DNA from: Tomitella biformata AHU 1821
GTDB taxonomy: Bacteria; Actinomycetota; Actinomycetes; Mycobacteriales; Mycobacteriaceae
Length of the DNA stretch: 64,000 nucleotides
Assembly (NCBI RefSeq): GCF_000524475.1
Contig: NZ_BAVQ01000002.1
Coordinates: 1 to 64,000 of the forward strand
Direction of reading: 5' to 3'
The notes under the pieces are model-generated. The model was not told the DNA's origin and ran no database searches. It worked only from the letters and a program-made list of their open reading frames with translations. Below, one piece after another: positions 33,996-42,224 of this stretch. A program made the position numbers and the translations under genes. How positions within the stretch are numbered: position 1 is the first letter of the stretch; every line of letters begins with the position of its first letter.

Positions 33996-35110
33996 AACAC
34001 GATGACGCCGCGCAGGTTCACCCCCGCGTGCATGTCCTCGAAGCCCTTGGCGACCTCGTCGAGCGTGTAGTTGCGCGTGACCAGGCCGTCGAGCTCGAGC
34101 TTGCCGGCGGTGTAGAGGTCGATCAGCCACGGGATGTCCGCGCTGGGGGCCGACGCGCCGAAAAGTGAGCCCTGCAAACGCTTTTGGTAGAGCGTCAGCT
34201 CCATCGGGCTGATGGGGATGCCGACGTCGGTCATCTTTCCGAGGCCGGTCACCACGCACACGCCGGCCTTGCGGATCGCGGAGAAGCCCTGCGCGATGTG
34301 CTCGCCGGTGGTGACGCCGACGGTGATGATGGCCGCGTCGGCACCCTGCCCGTTGGTCAGCGACCGGGCCACCTCGGCGGCCTCCGCCATGCTCGAGAAC
34401 GCCTGCGTGGCACCGAACTTCAGCGCGCTCTCGCGCTTGAACGCCACCGGGTCGACGGCCAGGATGTGGGCGGCCCCGGCGTGCGCGGCACCCTGGACAG
34501 CGTTGATGCCGATGCCGCCGACACCCATCACAATCACCGTCTGGCCCGGGTACACCTGCGCCGAGTTCACGGCCGCGCCCCAGCCCGTGCCGACACCGCA
34601 GCCCAGCAGGCACAGCGTCTCCAGCGGCAGGGACTTGTCGAGGACCTTGACCGCGGAGTCGGTGCTGACGGTCGTGTACTCGCTGAATGTGGACAGCCCG
34701 CAGGTCTGCGCGACGGGCGCACCGTCCAGGCTCAACCGGAAGCTGGTCGGATCGTCCGGGCGGCTGCCAGCCATGATCGCGGCGCCCTTGTCACACAGGT
34801 TCTGCATCCCCTTCGCGCACCAGCGGCAGCGCCCACAGCCGGCGACGAAGGAGAACAGCACGTGGTCGCCCTCGGCGAATCCCGTTGTCTCCGGGCCGAC
34901 TTCGACGACGACGCCCGCGCCCTCGTGTCCGCCGCAGATGGGGTAGACGCCCACAGCGTGGTCGCCCAGCGCGATGTGGTCGTCGGAGTGGCACAGGCCG
35001 GACGCCACCATCTTGACGGTGATCTCACCGCGCCGGGGCGCGTCGAGGTCGAGGTCCACAACCTCGTAGATGCCGGGGGTGCTGCGGATGATCGCGCCGC
35101 GGGTCTTCAC
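33992..35110 (-). CDS. Zinc-dependent alcohol dehydrogenase (NDMA-dependent type)
   Basis: 372 residues from a GTG at 35110 with GGAG six bases upstream. The catalytic zinc ligands are in SGLCHSDDHI and CGGHEGAGVV, and the structural zinc site is CGRCRWCAKGMQNLC. The Rossmann motif is VMGVGGIGINAVQGAAHAGA. The overall pattern, including TCGLSTFSEYTTV, fits the TIGR03989-type NDMA-dependent alcohol dehydrogenases of actinobacteria. It lies 37 bases downstream of an aldehyde dehydrogenase in the same direction: together they can convert an alcohol to the acid. Confidence 0.85.
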   Translation of the reverse strand: MKTRGAIIRSTPGIYEVVDLDLDAPRRGEITVKMVASGLCHSDDHIALGDHAVGVYPICGGHEGAGVVVEVGPETTGFAEGDHVLFSFVAGCGRCRWCAKGMQNLCDKGAAIMAGSRPDDPTSFRLSLDGAPVAQTCGLSTFSEYTTVSTDSAVKVLDKSLPLETLCLLGCGVGTGWGAAVNSAQVYPGQTVIVMGVGGIGINAVQGAAHAGAAHILAVDPVAFKRESALKFGATQAFSSMAEAAEVARSLTNGQGADAAIITVGVTTGEHIAQGFSAIRKAGVCVVTGLGKMTDVGIPISPMELTLYQKRLQGSLFGASAPSADIPWLIDLYTAGKLELDGLVTRNYTLDEVAKGFEDMHAGVNLRGVIVF

Positions 35111-35147
35111 AGAATGCTCCTTGGGTGAGTGCGGGAATCTAGACGGT

Positions 35148-36578
35148 TCACGGGGTGACCTGGGCGGCCATTTGGGCCTCGAAGCCGTCGTGGAACGGCG
35201 GCAGCATGCCCCACTCACGGCGCGGGTCGGCGGCGGCGGCCTCGAAGACCGCGCGGGTGTGGCTGAACTCCGCGAAGCCCTCGCGGCCGTTGTAGTGGCC
35301 CATGCCGGAGGCGCCGACGCCGCCGAACGGGGCGTCCTGCAGGCCGGGGTGCATCATGACCTCGTTGACGGTGACGCCGCCGGAGAGCGTGTGGTCCAAC
35401 ACGTGGGCCTGCTCGGCCGCATCGGTCCCGAAGTAGTACAGGGCGAGGGGGCGGGGGCTGGCGTTGATCTCGGCGATGACGTCGTCGAGCTCGTCGTACC
35501 CGAGCACGACCATGGCGGAGCCGAAGATCTCCTCGGCGCGGATGGCGGCGTCGGCGGGCGGGTCCACGACCAAGCGCAGCGGGCGACGTCGGCCGGTGGT
35601 GGGCGGCGGGCCGGTCGGCGCGGTCTCCACGCGGGCGCCGCGGGCGATCGCGTCGTCAATATAGCCGTCGACGCGGGCCACGTGCCTGTCGTTGACCACT
35701 GCGACGGCGTCGAGATTGCCCTCGGTAGTTGGCAGCAGCTCCGCATAGGCCTTTTGCACGGCCGCGATGAACGCCTCGAGCAGCTCACGTGGAACGAAGG
35801 CGGTATCCGGGCTGACACAGATCTGGCCGCCGTTGGTGGCCTTGCCGACGGCGATCCGGAAGGCCGCGGTCTCCAGGTCCGCGCTGCGCCCGATGATCGT
35901 CGGGGACTTGCCGCCCAGCTCGAGGGTGACCGGGACCAGGTTCTTCGCCGCGTTCGCCATCACCAGCTTGCCGACGGCGGTGCTGCCGGTGAACACGAGG
36001 TGGTCGAACGGCAGCGAGGTCAATGCGTCGGCGACGTCGGGGCCGCCGGTGACGATCGCGACCACCTCCGGGTCGAGCGAGGCCGTGACGATCTCGGCGA
36101 GCAGCGCGGCGGTGCGGGGCACCACCTCGGACGGCTTGAGCACCGCCCGGTTGCCTGCGGCGAGGACGCCCGCGAGGGGGCTCAGCAGCGTGAATAGCGG
36201 CGCGTTCCAGGTGCCGATGATGCCGACGGAGCCCTTCGGCTGGTACCGCACGTGGGCGCCGGCGCCGAGCTGGTCGTAGGGCGCGAACGCCGCGCGATCC
36301 TGCGGGGCCATCCAGGCGTCGAGGTTCTCGCGCGCGTCCTTGAGCGTGGTGATCGATCCGAGCACGTCGTTCATCAGCGAGTAGCCCCGCGGCCGCCCGC
36401 CGAAGTCGGCGTCGATCGCCGCCACCAGGTCCTCATGGTGTGCCACGAGCATGTCGATCACCGCCTGGATGCGCTGGCGGCGCTGCTCGGCCGTGGGCTG
36501 CCCCTCGGCCCTGAAGGCCGTGTGCTGGCGGTCGAGGAGATCGGCGATGCGCGTTTCCGCGGTGCTGTTCGGGTCCAT
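35148..36578 (-). CDS. Aldehyde dehydrogenase (coniferyl-aldehyde dehydrogenase-like)
   Basis: 476 residues. The catalytic Glu is in PVTLELGGKSP, the catalytic Cys in NGGQICVSPDTAFVP, and the cofactor loop is FTGSTAVGKLV. The combination with PFGGVGASGMGHYNGREGF near the end places it with the short class-3/coniferyl aldehyde dehydrogenases, which oxidise aromatic or long aliphatic aldehydes to acids with NAD(P)+. It is upstream of the NDMA-type alcohol dehydrogenase, so both probably form an operon for oxidation of an alcohol. Confidence 0.85.
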   Translation of the reverse strand: MDPNSTAETRIADLLDRQHTAFRAEGQPTAEQRRQRIQAVIDMLVAHHEDLVAAIDADFGGRPRGYSLMNDVLGSITTLKDARENLDAWMAPQDRAAFAPYDQLGAGAHVRYQPKGSVGIIGTWNAPLFTLLSPLAGVLAAGNRAVLKPSEVVPRTAALLAEIVTASLDPEVVAIVTGGPDVADALTSLPFDHLVFTGSTAVGKLVMANAAKNLVPVTLELGGKSPTIIGRSADLETAAFRIAVGKATNGGQICVSPDTAFVPRELLEAFIAAVQKAYAELLPTTEGNLDAVAVVNDRHVARVDGYIDDAIARGARVETAPTGPPPTTGRRRPLRLVVDPPADAAIRAEEIFGSAMVVLGYDELDDVIAEINASPRPLALYYFGTDAAEQAHVLDHTLSGGVTVNEVMMHPGLQDAPFGGVGASGMGHYNGREGFAEFSHTRAVFEAAAADPRREWGMLPPFHDGFEAQMAAQVTP

Positions 36579-36669
36579 CTGGTGGACGCTAGGAGGTGGC
36601 GTCGGTCACCCCCGGCGGAAGTCCTGCTGACCGGAATGCAGGACCGACTGGAATACCCTGGGGCTCAGG

Positions 36670-37620
36670 TCAGCTCATGCCGATCACGACGTCGCAACGC
36701 GGGATCACGCCCGGCCGCGGCATCAGCCGGCGCGCCCACTGCGGCATCGAGTGCACGGTGTGGAACCGGCGCAGCCAACCGTCCGAGCCGTCGTACCGAG
36801 GCGTGAACGCCGTCCGTCCGTGGGCCGCGGCGTGGTTGTCGATCAGCACCATGTCTCCGGGTGCCAGCACGATGGTCCGAGCGCTCTCCGCGATGATCCC
36901 GCGGAACTCCACGATGGCCTCGGTGGCGGCCCTGTCGAGCCCAATCGTGTTGCGCCCATTGAATCGAAGGTAGGCGCCAGCGCTGTGCCGGAACAGGACC
37001 GGGTGGGCCGTCGTCGCCCCGCGCCCCAGGCCGTCGCTCGAGGGACTGCCGCTCAGGAACCGCGGCTCCGACAGGGTCTGCGCCACCTGGTCCCCCAGCT
37101 TGCCGATCGCGTCGTGCACCGACGCGACGCGCATCGCCCCGACGCCGTCGCGGTCCCGCCGCAGGCAGTACAGGCCGAGGATGTCCGGACGCAGCGGATG
37201 GTGGACGTTCTCAGTGCGGAAGTCGACGGGTCCGCTCTCCCCACCGCGCGTCGGGTACACGTCGCGCAGGAGCGTCCCCTCCAGCTCGTCCTCGTAGCCG
37301 ACAAGCGTGCCGCAGCTCCGTGCCACCGCCCGCAGCAGCCGGGAGGACGGGTGCTGGTCCGACATGCGGTAGCCAGCCTCCGTGGGGGTCGACGGCGTGT
37401 CCCGCCACTCGTGGGGCAGGCCGTGGATGATGAGATAGCCGGCGCTATTGCCGTGCTCGGCAAAGGATTTCGCGGAGAAGTGCACGATCGACGACGCGAC
37501 CGCCGTGGCCGCCGCCGCCGACGACGACGTCGCTGCGTATTCCAGGTCCGAGCGGTCGCCCTCGGACAGGAACACCTCTGACTGAATGATCTTCCGTGGC
37601 CTTGACTTCACGTTGCCCAT
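36670..37620 (-). CDS. TauD/clavaminate-synthase-like 2-oxoglutarate oxygenase with an altered iron ligand
   Basis: 316 residues from the ATG at 37620. The second half of the fold is clear: LIDNHAAAHGRTAFTPRYDG near residue 270 holds the distal His and the 2OG-binding Arg. The first metal site is normally H-T-E-N-x-x-H-P-x-R-P; here it reads FRTENVHHPLRPDILGLYCL, with Arg (codon CGC) in place of the first His. A CAC to CGC change would do this. The enzyme may be inactive, or the metal may use His further on (VHH). The 5' neighbour is the divergent MFS gene. Confidence 0.75.
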   Translation of the reverse strand: MGNVKSRPRKIIQSEVFLSEGDRSDLEYAATSSSAAAATAVASSIVHFSAKSFAEHGNSAGYLIIHGLPHEWRDTPSTPTEAGYRMSDQHPSSRLLRAVARSCGTLVGYEDELEGTLLRDVYPTRGGESGPVDFRTENVHHPLRPDILGLYCLRRDRDGVGAMRVASVHDAIGKLGDQVAQTLSEPRFLSGSPSSDGLGRGATTAHPVLFRHSAGAYLRFNGRNTIGLDRAATEAIVEFRGIIAESARTIVLAPGDMVLIDNHAAAHGRTAFTPRYDGSDGWLRRFHTVHSMPQWARRLMPRPGVIPRCDVVIGMS

Positions 37621-37764
37621 GCGCCCATCCTGACGTCCATCGAGGTCCCGCGGAACCGAAAAGGCGCTGGCCCGCCAAGATTTGTCCAACATTTCATCAG
37701 CGGTTGAGATGCCCGACGCGAGCGGTTCGCCGCGGCGGGCGGCGCACCTAGACTGAGCAGCGCC

Positions 37765-39189
37765 ATGGACCACACCCCCGCCCCCGAGCCCACCCCCCAC
37801 ACGCCGGGCACCTGGTCCGAGCTCTTCGGCCCCCGGCACCGCGCGATCACGACCGTCCTCGCGGGCGGCGTCGCCGTCTACGCCACCAACATCTTCGTCA
37901 CCACCAGCCTGCTGCCGAACGCCGTCGCGGACATCGGCGGCCAGCGGTACTACGCCTGGACCATGACGGTGTTCCTACTCGCCTCCGTCATCTCGTCGAT
38001 GCTGGTCGGTCTCGCGCTGCGCACGCACGGCCCGCGGCGCAGCTACCTGGCCGGGTTCGGGGTCTTCGCCGTCGGGTCCGCCGCCGCGGCGCTCGCGCCC
38101 ACGATGGAGCTGCTGCTCGTCGGGCGCGCCGTCCAGGGCCTCGGCGGCGGGCTGCTCACCGGCCTGGCGTTCGGGGTGCTGCGCTCGGCGCTGCCGGATC
38201 GGCTGTGGCCGCGGGCGATCGCCTTGATCTCCGCGATGTGGGCCGTCGGCAACATCCTGGGACCCATCCTGGGCGGGCTGTTCGCCCAACTCGGAATTTG
38301 GCGCGGCGCGTTCTGGCTGCTCGCGGCCGCCGCACTGGCCCTCTGTCTCATGTCCCAGCGTGCCCTCCCGCGCACGAGGCCCCACCGGGCCGGACGCGGC
38401 GGCCTCGGCGTGCCCTATCAGGGGCTGGTGCTGCTCACCGTCGTCGCCGGCGCCATCTCGGTGGCGAGCGTCGTCGCCGGGACCGGCCTGCGCGTGGGGC
38501 TGATCGCGGCCGCGGCCGTCGCGCTCGGGCTATTCATAGTGAGCGAGCGCCGCGTGCGCAACCCCGTCCTGCCCCGCTTCACCTACACGCGCACCTCGCC
38601 GCTGCCGTGGGTGTACCTCGGCATCCTCTTCCTCGCCATCGGCGGCACCGTCGAGATGTTCGTCCCGCTCTTCGGCCAGGAGCTGGGCGGGATGACGCCG
38701 CTCATGGCCGGGCTGCTCGGCGCCGCGTTGTCGTGGGGCTGGTCGGCCGCCTCGATCACCGCCACCTACGCCACCGCTCCCCGCACCATCGCGGCCATCA
38801 AGATCTCCGGCCCCGCGGTGCTGGCGGTGGGACTGCTGGCCTACGGGTTCCTGCAGCGCGTCGATCCCGGGCCGTGGGTCATCACCGGCTGGTTCGCGGC
38901 GCTGGTGGTCACCGGCGCGGGCATCGGCATGGCGTTCGCGCACCTGATCACGGCGGCGCTCTCGAGCACCGACGACGAGGACGACGCGGCCAAGGCGTCC
39001 GCCGGCGTGAATACCGTGCAGCTGATCGCCAACACCCTGGGCTCGGCGCTGGCGGGGCTGCTGGTCGCCGTCGGCGGTCCGGGGCTGGTGGGCTCGGCGC
39101 GGTATCTGACCGTCGGCTTCGCGGTGATCGCGGTGCTGGGCGTGCTGGTGGCGGTGCGGGGGACGCGAGGCCAGCGCGCGCCCCTGTGA
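37765..39189 (+). CDS. MFS transporter (multidrug-type)
   Basis: 474 residues with 12-14 membrane segments. LLPNAVADIGGQRYYAWTMT, VGRAVQGLGGGLLTGLAFGV and AMWAVGNILGPILGGLFAQL are the motifs A-to-C region of the drug:H+ antiporter families. The N-terminal tail is Pro-rich (HTPAPEPTPHTPGT). It diverges from the 2OG oxygenase gene by 144 bases. If the oxygenase makes a small metabolite, this may be its exporter, but that is only a positional argument. Confidence 0.83.
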   Translation: MDHTPAPEPTPHTPGTWSELFGPRHRAITTVLAGGVAVYATNIFVTTSLLPNAVADIGGQRYYAWTMTVFLLASVISSMLVGLALRTHGPRRSYLAGFGVFAVGSAAAALAPTMELLLVGRAVQGLGGGLLTGLAFGVLRSALPDRLWPRAIALISAMWAVGNILGPILGGLFAQLGIWRGAFWLLAAAALALCLMSQRALPRTRPHRAGRGGLGVPYQGLVLLTVVAGAISVASVVAGTGLRVGLIAAAAVALGLFIVSERRVRNPVLPRFTYTRTSPLPWVYLGILFLAIGGTVEMFVPLFGQELGGMTPLMAGLLGAALSWGWSAASITATYATAPRTIAAIKISGPAVLAVGLLAYGFLQRVDPGPWVITGWFAALVVTGAGIGMAFAHLITAALSSTDDEDDAAKASAGVNTVQLIANTLGSALAGLLVAVGGPGLVGSARYLTVGFAVIAVLGVLVAVRGTRGQRAPL

Positions 39190-39264
39190 TGCGGGTCGCG
39201 CATGACTGGCTATCGTCCGTGGTTAGACAGCTCGCCGCCCCGGAGATCCACCGAGAGGACACCC

Positions 39265-40014
39265 ATGCAGGTACGGCAAGAGGTACACGGCAAGGTCCTC
39301 GTCATCCACCTCGAGCGCCCGGACAAGCGCAACGCCATCAACGAGGCCATGGCCGCGGGCATCGACGCCGCGCTCAACCGGCTCGATGACGATCCGGACC
39401 TCTGGGTCGGCGTCCTGACCGGCACCCCGGCGGTGTTCTGCGCGGGCACCGACATCAAGGAAGGCTCCGGGCCGCTCACCGAGCGCGGCGGCGAGTACGG
39501 AATCATCCGGCGCACACGCGACACCCCGCTAATCGCCGCAGTGGAGGGGATGGCGCTCGGCGGCGGGTTCGAGATCGCCCTGGCGTGCGATCTGATCGTC
39601 GCGGCCCGCGACGCCACCTTCGGGCTGCCCGAATCTCTACGCGGGCTCGTCGCCACCTCCGGCGCGCTGTTCCGGGCCCCACGGGCGCTGCCGGTCAATG
39701 TGGCGCGGGAGCTGCTGATCACCGGCAACAGGCTCACCGCTGACCGGGCCTTCACGCTCGGCGTGGTCAACGAGGTGGCGGAGCCCGGCGACGCCCTGGC
39801 CGCCGCCCTCCGGATGGCCGAGCAGATCTGCCTGTCCTCGCCGGTCTCGGTGCGCGAGAGCCTCCGCGCGGTGCACGCGCTCACCGCCGACGACGACGTG
39901 GCGGGCTGGGAGATCACGGAGCGCGCCAAGCAGGTCATCCTGGCCTCGGCCGACAAGCGCGAGGGCATCGACGCGTTCTTCGAGAAGCGGCCGCCGCGCT
40001 GGACGGGACGCTAG
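39265..40014 (+). CDS. Enoyl-CoA hydratase/isomerase family protein
   Basis: 249 residues from the ATG at 39265 (GAGAGG upstream). The crotonase fold motifs are LERPDKRNAINEAM, FCAGTDIKEG (oxyanion hole), EGMALGGGFEIALACDLIVA and LPESLRGLVATSGALFRAPR. Residues at the usual catalytic Glu positions include the E in LPES. It would hydrate or isomerise an enoyl-CoA in lipid catabolism. It follows the MFS gene by 76 bases and stands alone otherwise. Confidence 0.83.
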   Translation: MQVRQEVHGKVLVIHLERPDKRNAINEAMAAGIDAALNRLDDDPDLWVGVLTGTPAVFCAGTDIKEGSGPLTERGGEYGIIRRTRDTPLIAAVEGMALGGGFEIALACDLIVAARDATFGLPESLRGLVATSGALFRAPRALPVNVARELLITGNRLTADRAFTLGVVNEVAEPGDALAAALRMAEQICLSSPVSVRESLRAVHALTADDDVAGWEITERAKQVILASADKREGIDAFFEKRPPRWTGR

Positions 40015-40086
40015 TCGTCTCAGTCGCGGTCGGGGCTGGTGGACTCAACGCACCACCGACCCTGGGCGTCGAAGGCACTCCGGATT

Positions 40087-40102
40087 TGTTTCACGTGGAA
40101 CA
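40087..40102. other. parS centromere-like site
   Basis: TGTTTCACGTGGAACA fits the bacterial parS consensus TGTTnCACGTGnAACA at every fixed position. It lies in the intergenic space between the convergent enoyl-CoA hydratase and DinB genes, the usual place, and within about 25-40 kb of where dnaA/oriC should be to the right. ParB should bind it. A weaker half-match at 35784 lies inside a gene. Confidence 0.85.
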
Positions 40103-40155
40103 GCGGTGAAAGTCTCCAGAACGGCTGACCCCCGCGGCTTAAATCCCCCCGCAGC

Positions 40156-40662
40156 CTAAATCCCCGCAGCCCCGTCGATCCGCTCGCGGATGAGGTCGGC
40201 ATGCCCGCAGTGCCGGGCGTACTCCGCGATCATATGGCTGAAGATCCACCGCAGCGAGACCTCCCCGCCGCCATAGGGACTCGTCGCCCCCAGGTCCCGG
40301 CCGGCGCTGTTCGCGCGGCTCGCCGCGACTTCGGCCCGCCACGTGGCCAGGGCCTCCCCGAAGCCGGCGCCGTCGGCCACGGTGAATCCGTCGTCGCGTC
40401 CGTTATCTGAAGTCGACGGGTAGATCGCGTCGACCCGCTCCCTCGCCAGGACCCGCCGGAACCAGTTCCGCTCCACCTCGGCCAGGTGCTGGACCAGTCC
40501 GAACAGGCTGAGCGGCGACGGCGCGCACGAGGCCGTGCGCAGCTGATCGTCTGTCAGCCCCTCACACTTCGACTCCAGCGTGGCGCGGTAGAAGTCGAGC
40601 CAGCCGTCGAGCGTCGCCCGCTCGTCGGCGGTCATCGGGGGCGGATTTCGCTGTACGGCCAT
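40156..40662 (-). CDS. DinB/DUF664-family protein
   Basis: 168 residues. ATLDGWLDFYRATLESKCEG and the His-containing helices LSLFGLVQHLAEVERNWFRR and WIFSHMIAEYARHCGHADLI are the metal-binding His sites of the DinB-2/DUF664 bundle. The end RERIDG is typical. Such proteins are probably thiol- (mycothiol-) dependent enzymes with unknown substrates. It diverges from the isopropylmalate-type dehydrogenase. The region between its stop and the parS site has two short TAAATCCCC repeats. Confidence 0.8.
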   Translation of the reverse strand: MAVQRNPPPMTADERATLDGWLDFYRATLESKCEGLTDDQLRTASCAPSPLSLFGLVQHLAEVERNWFRRVLARERVDAIYPSTSDNGRDDGFTVADGAGFGEALATWRAEVAASRANSAGRDLGATSPYGGGEVSLRWIFSHMIAEYARHCGHADLIRERIDGAAGI

Positions 40663-40710
40663 GGCCGCCAGAGTACCAAGCACTACGGGTTCCTGGAGTA
40701 CCGTCGGGCG

Positions 40711-41775
40711 ATGGGACTGACTGATATTGAGCTCGGGGTGTTGGACGGTGACGGCATCGGCCCCGAGGTGGTTTCCGCCGCCGCTCAGGTCGCGGAGGCC
40801 GCCCTCGAGGCGCGCGGGATCGCCGTGCGGTGGCGGCGGTTGCCGATCGGGCACGCGGCCATCGCGGAGTGCGGAGACCCGCTGCCGGAGTCCACCCTGG
40901 AGGCTCTCGCCGGCCTCGACGGCTGGCTGCTCGGCCCGCACGACAACGTCTCCTACCCAACACAATTCGCGGGCCGGGTCGCGCCCGGCGGGCTGATCCG
41001 CAAGCGATTCGACCTGTTCGCGAACATTCGCCCCGCCCGCTCGCTGGGACCCGCGACGGACCGGGCACTGGACCTGGTGATCGTCCGCGAGAACACCGAG
41101 GGCTTCTACGCGGACCGCAATATGTTCGCCGGCTCCGGAGAGTTCATGCCCACCCCGGACGTCGCGATGGCCGTCGGCGTGTTCACCCGGCCGGCGATCG
41201 AGCGCATCGCGCATGAGGCGTTCCGGACAGCCCGCGACCGCGGCGGCCGCGTCACCATCGCGCACAAGGCCAATGTGCTCGCCATGACCACGGGGTTGTT
41301 CAAGCGGGTGTGCGAGGAGGTCGGCGCGCAATACCCGGACGTGCCCGTCGACGGCGAGCACATTGACGCGCTGGCCGCGCTGCTCGTGCGCCGCGGGCAT
41401 ACCTTCGATGTGATCGTCGCGGAGAACATGTTCGGCGACATCCTCTCCGACCTCGCGGGCGAGCTGGCCGGGTCCATCGGCGCGGCGCCGTCCCTCAACG
41501 CGTCAGGCACCCAGGCCATGGCGCAGGCCGTGCACGGGGCGGCCCCCGACATCGCCGGGCAGGGGCTGGCGAACCCCACCGCGATGATCTTGTCGACTGC
41601 ACTGCTGCTGCGCTGGCTCGGCGAGCGGCGCGGGCCACCGGCGTTGACCCGCGCGGCCGACGACATCGATTCGGCCGTGCATGCCACACTCCAGAATGGA
41701 ACGCGGACAAGGGACCTCGGCGGCGAGGCGTCCACCGAAAAATTCACACGGGCGGTGGTGGCCACGCTCAGGTGA
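40711..41775 (+). CDS. Isocitrate/isopropylmalate dehydrogenase family enzyme
   Basis: 354 residues. LDGDGIGPEVVSAAAQVAEA starts the fold; VIVRENTEGFYADRNMFAGS near residue 130, IAHKANVLAMTTGLFKRVCE and AENMFGDILSDLAGELAGSI bear the substrate and Mg2+ sites. The sequence differs from LeuB at several substrate residues and includes a PHDNVSYPTQFAG segment, so it may be a tartrate, homoisocitrate or other beta-decarboxylating dehydrogenase rather than LeuB. No leu genes are near. The start ATG lacks a clear ribosome site. Confidence 0.78.
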   Translation: MGLTDIELGVLDGDGIGPEVVSAAAQVAEAALEARGIAVRWRRLPIGHAAIAECGDPLPESTLEALAGLDGWLLGPHDNVSYPTQFAGRVAPGGLIRKRFDLFANIRPARSLGPATDRALDLVIVRENTEGFYADRNMFAGSGEFMPTPDVAMAVGVFTRPAIERIAHEAFRTARDRGGRVTIAHKANVLAMTTGLFKRVCEEVGAQYPDVPVDGEHIDALAALLVRRGHTFDVIVAENMFGDILSDLAGELAGSIGAAPSLNASGTQAMAQAVHGAAPDIAGQGLANPTAMILSTALLLRWLGERRGPPALTRAADDIDSAVHATLQNGTRTRDLGGEASTEKFTRAVVATLR

Positions 41776-41780
41776 GGCCC

Positions 41781-42224
41781 TCACCGGGCCATATCCGCGT
41801 TGAACCGGGCGAGCTGCTCGGTGAAGTGCCCCAGCTCCCCCTCGGACCAGCCCTGCAGGCGATGCCCGAGTTCTGCGCGACGACGCTCGGTCGCCGCGCC
41901 GATCTGCTCCTTGCCGACAGAGGTCAGCGAGAGCACCTGTGCCCGGCGGTCCAGCGGATCGCAGTCCCGCTCGATGAACCCGAGTTCCTGCAGCGTGGTC
42001 ACATGCCGGCTGATCGCGCCCTTGTCCATGTTGAGGCAGTCGGCGATCGCCCAGGCCCGCGTGGGCTGGTTCTCGGCCACAAACAGCAGCACCTGGTACG
42101 TCGACGCCTGCAGTTCCGGGTGAATCAGCCGTGCCCGGTGCTCCGCGGACTGGCGGATGTTGCGCATCAGCACCCGAATCTCCCGCTCGAACATCCGCAC
42201 AGATTCAAGCTTCTGGAATGTCAT
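41781..42224 (-). CDS. MarR-family regulator
   Basis: 147 residues. A winged helix-turn-helix is seen in LQASTYQVLLFVAENQPTRA and then WAIADCLNMDKGAISRHVTT with the wing LGFIERDCDPLDRRAQVLSL. It is behind the DHA2-type MFS transporter with a four-base overlap, so both are one unit. As in such pairs, it probably binds the operator copies at 43935-43975, in front of the transporter, and is released by the drug. Confidence 0.85.
   Translation of the reverse strand: MTFQKLESVRMFEREIRVLMRNIRQSAEHRARLIHPELQASTYQVLLFVAENQPTRAWAIADCLNMDKGAISRHVTTLQELGFIERDCDPLDRRAQVLSLTSVGKEQIGAATERRRAELGHRLQGWSEGELGHFTEQLARFNADMAR

Noticed and set aside
35782-35797. Second parS candidate (CTCACGTGGAAC)
   Set aside because: Only one half fits the consensus and it is within the aldehyde dehydrogenase coding sequence.
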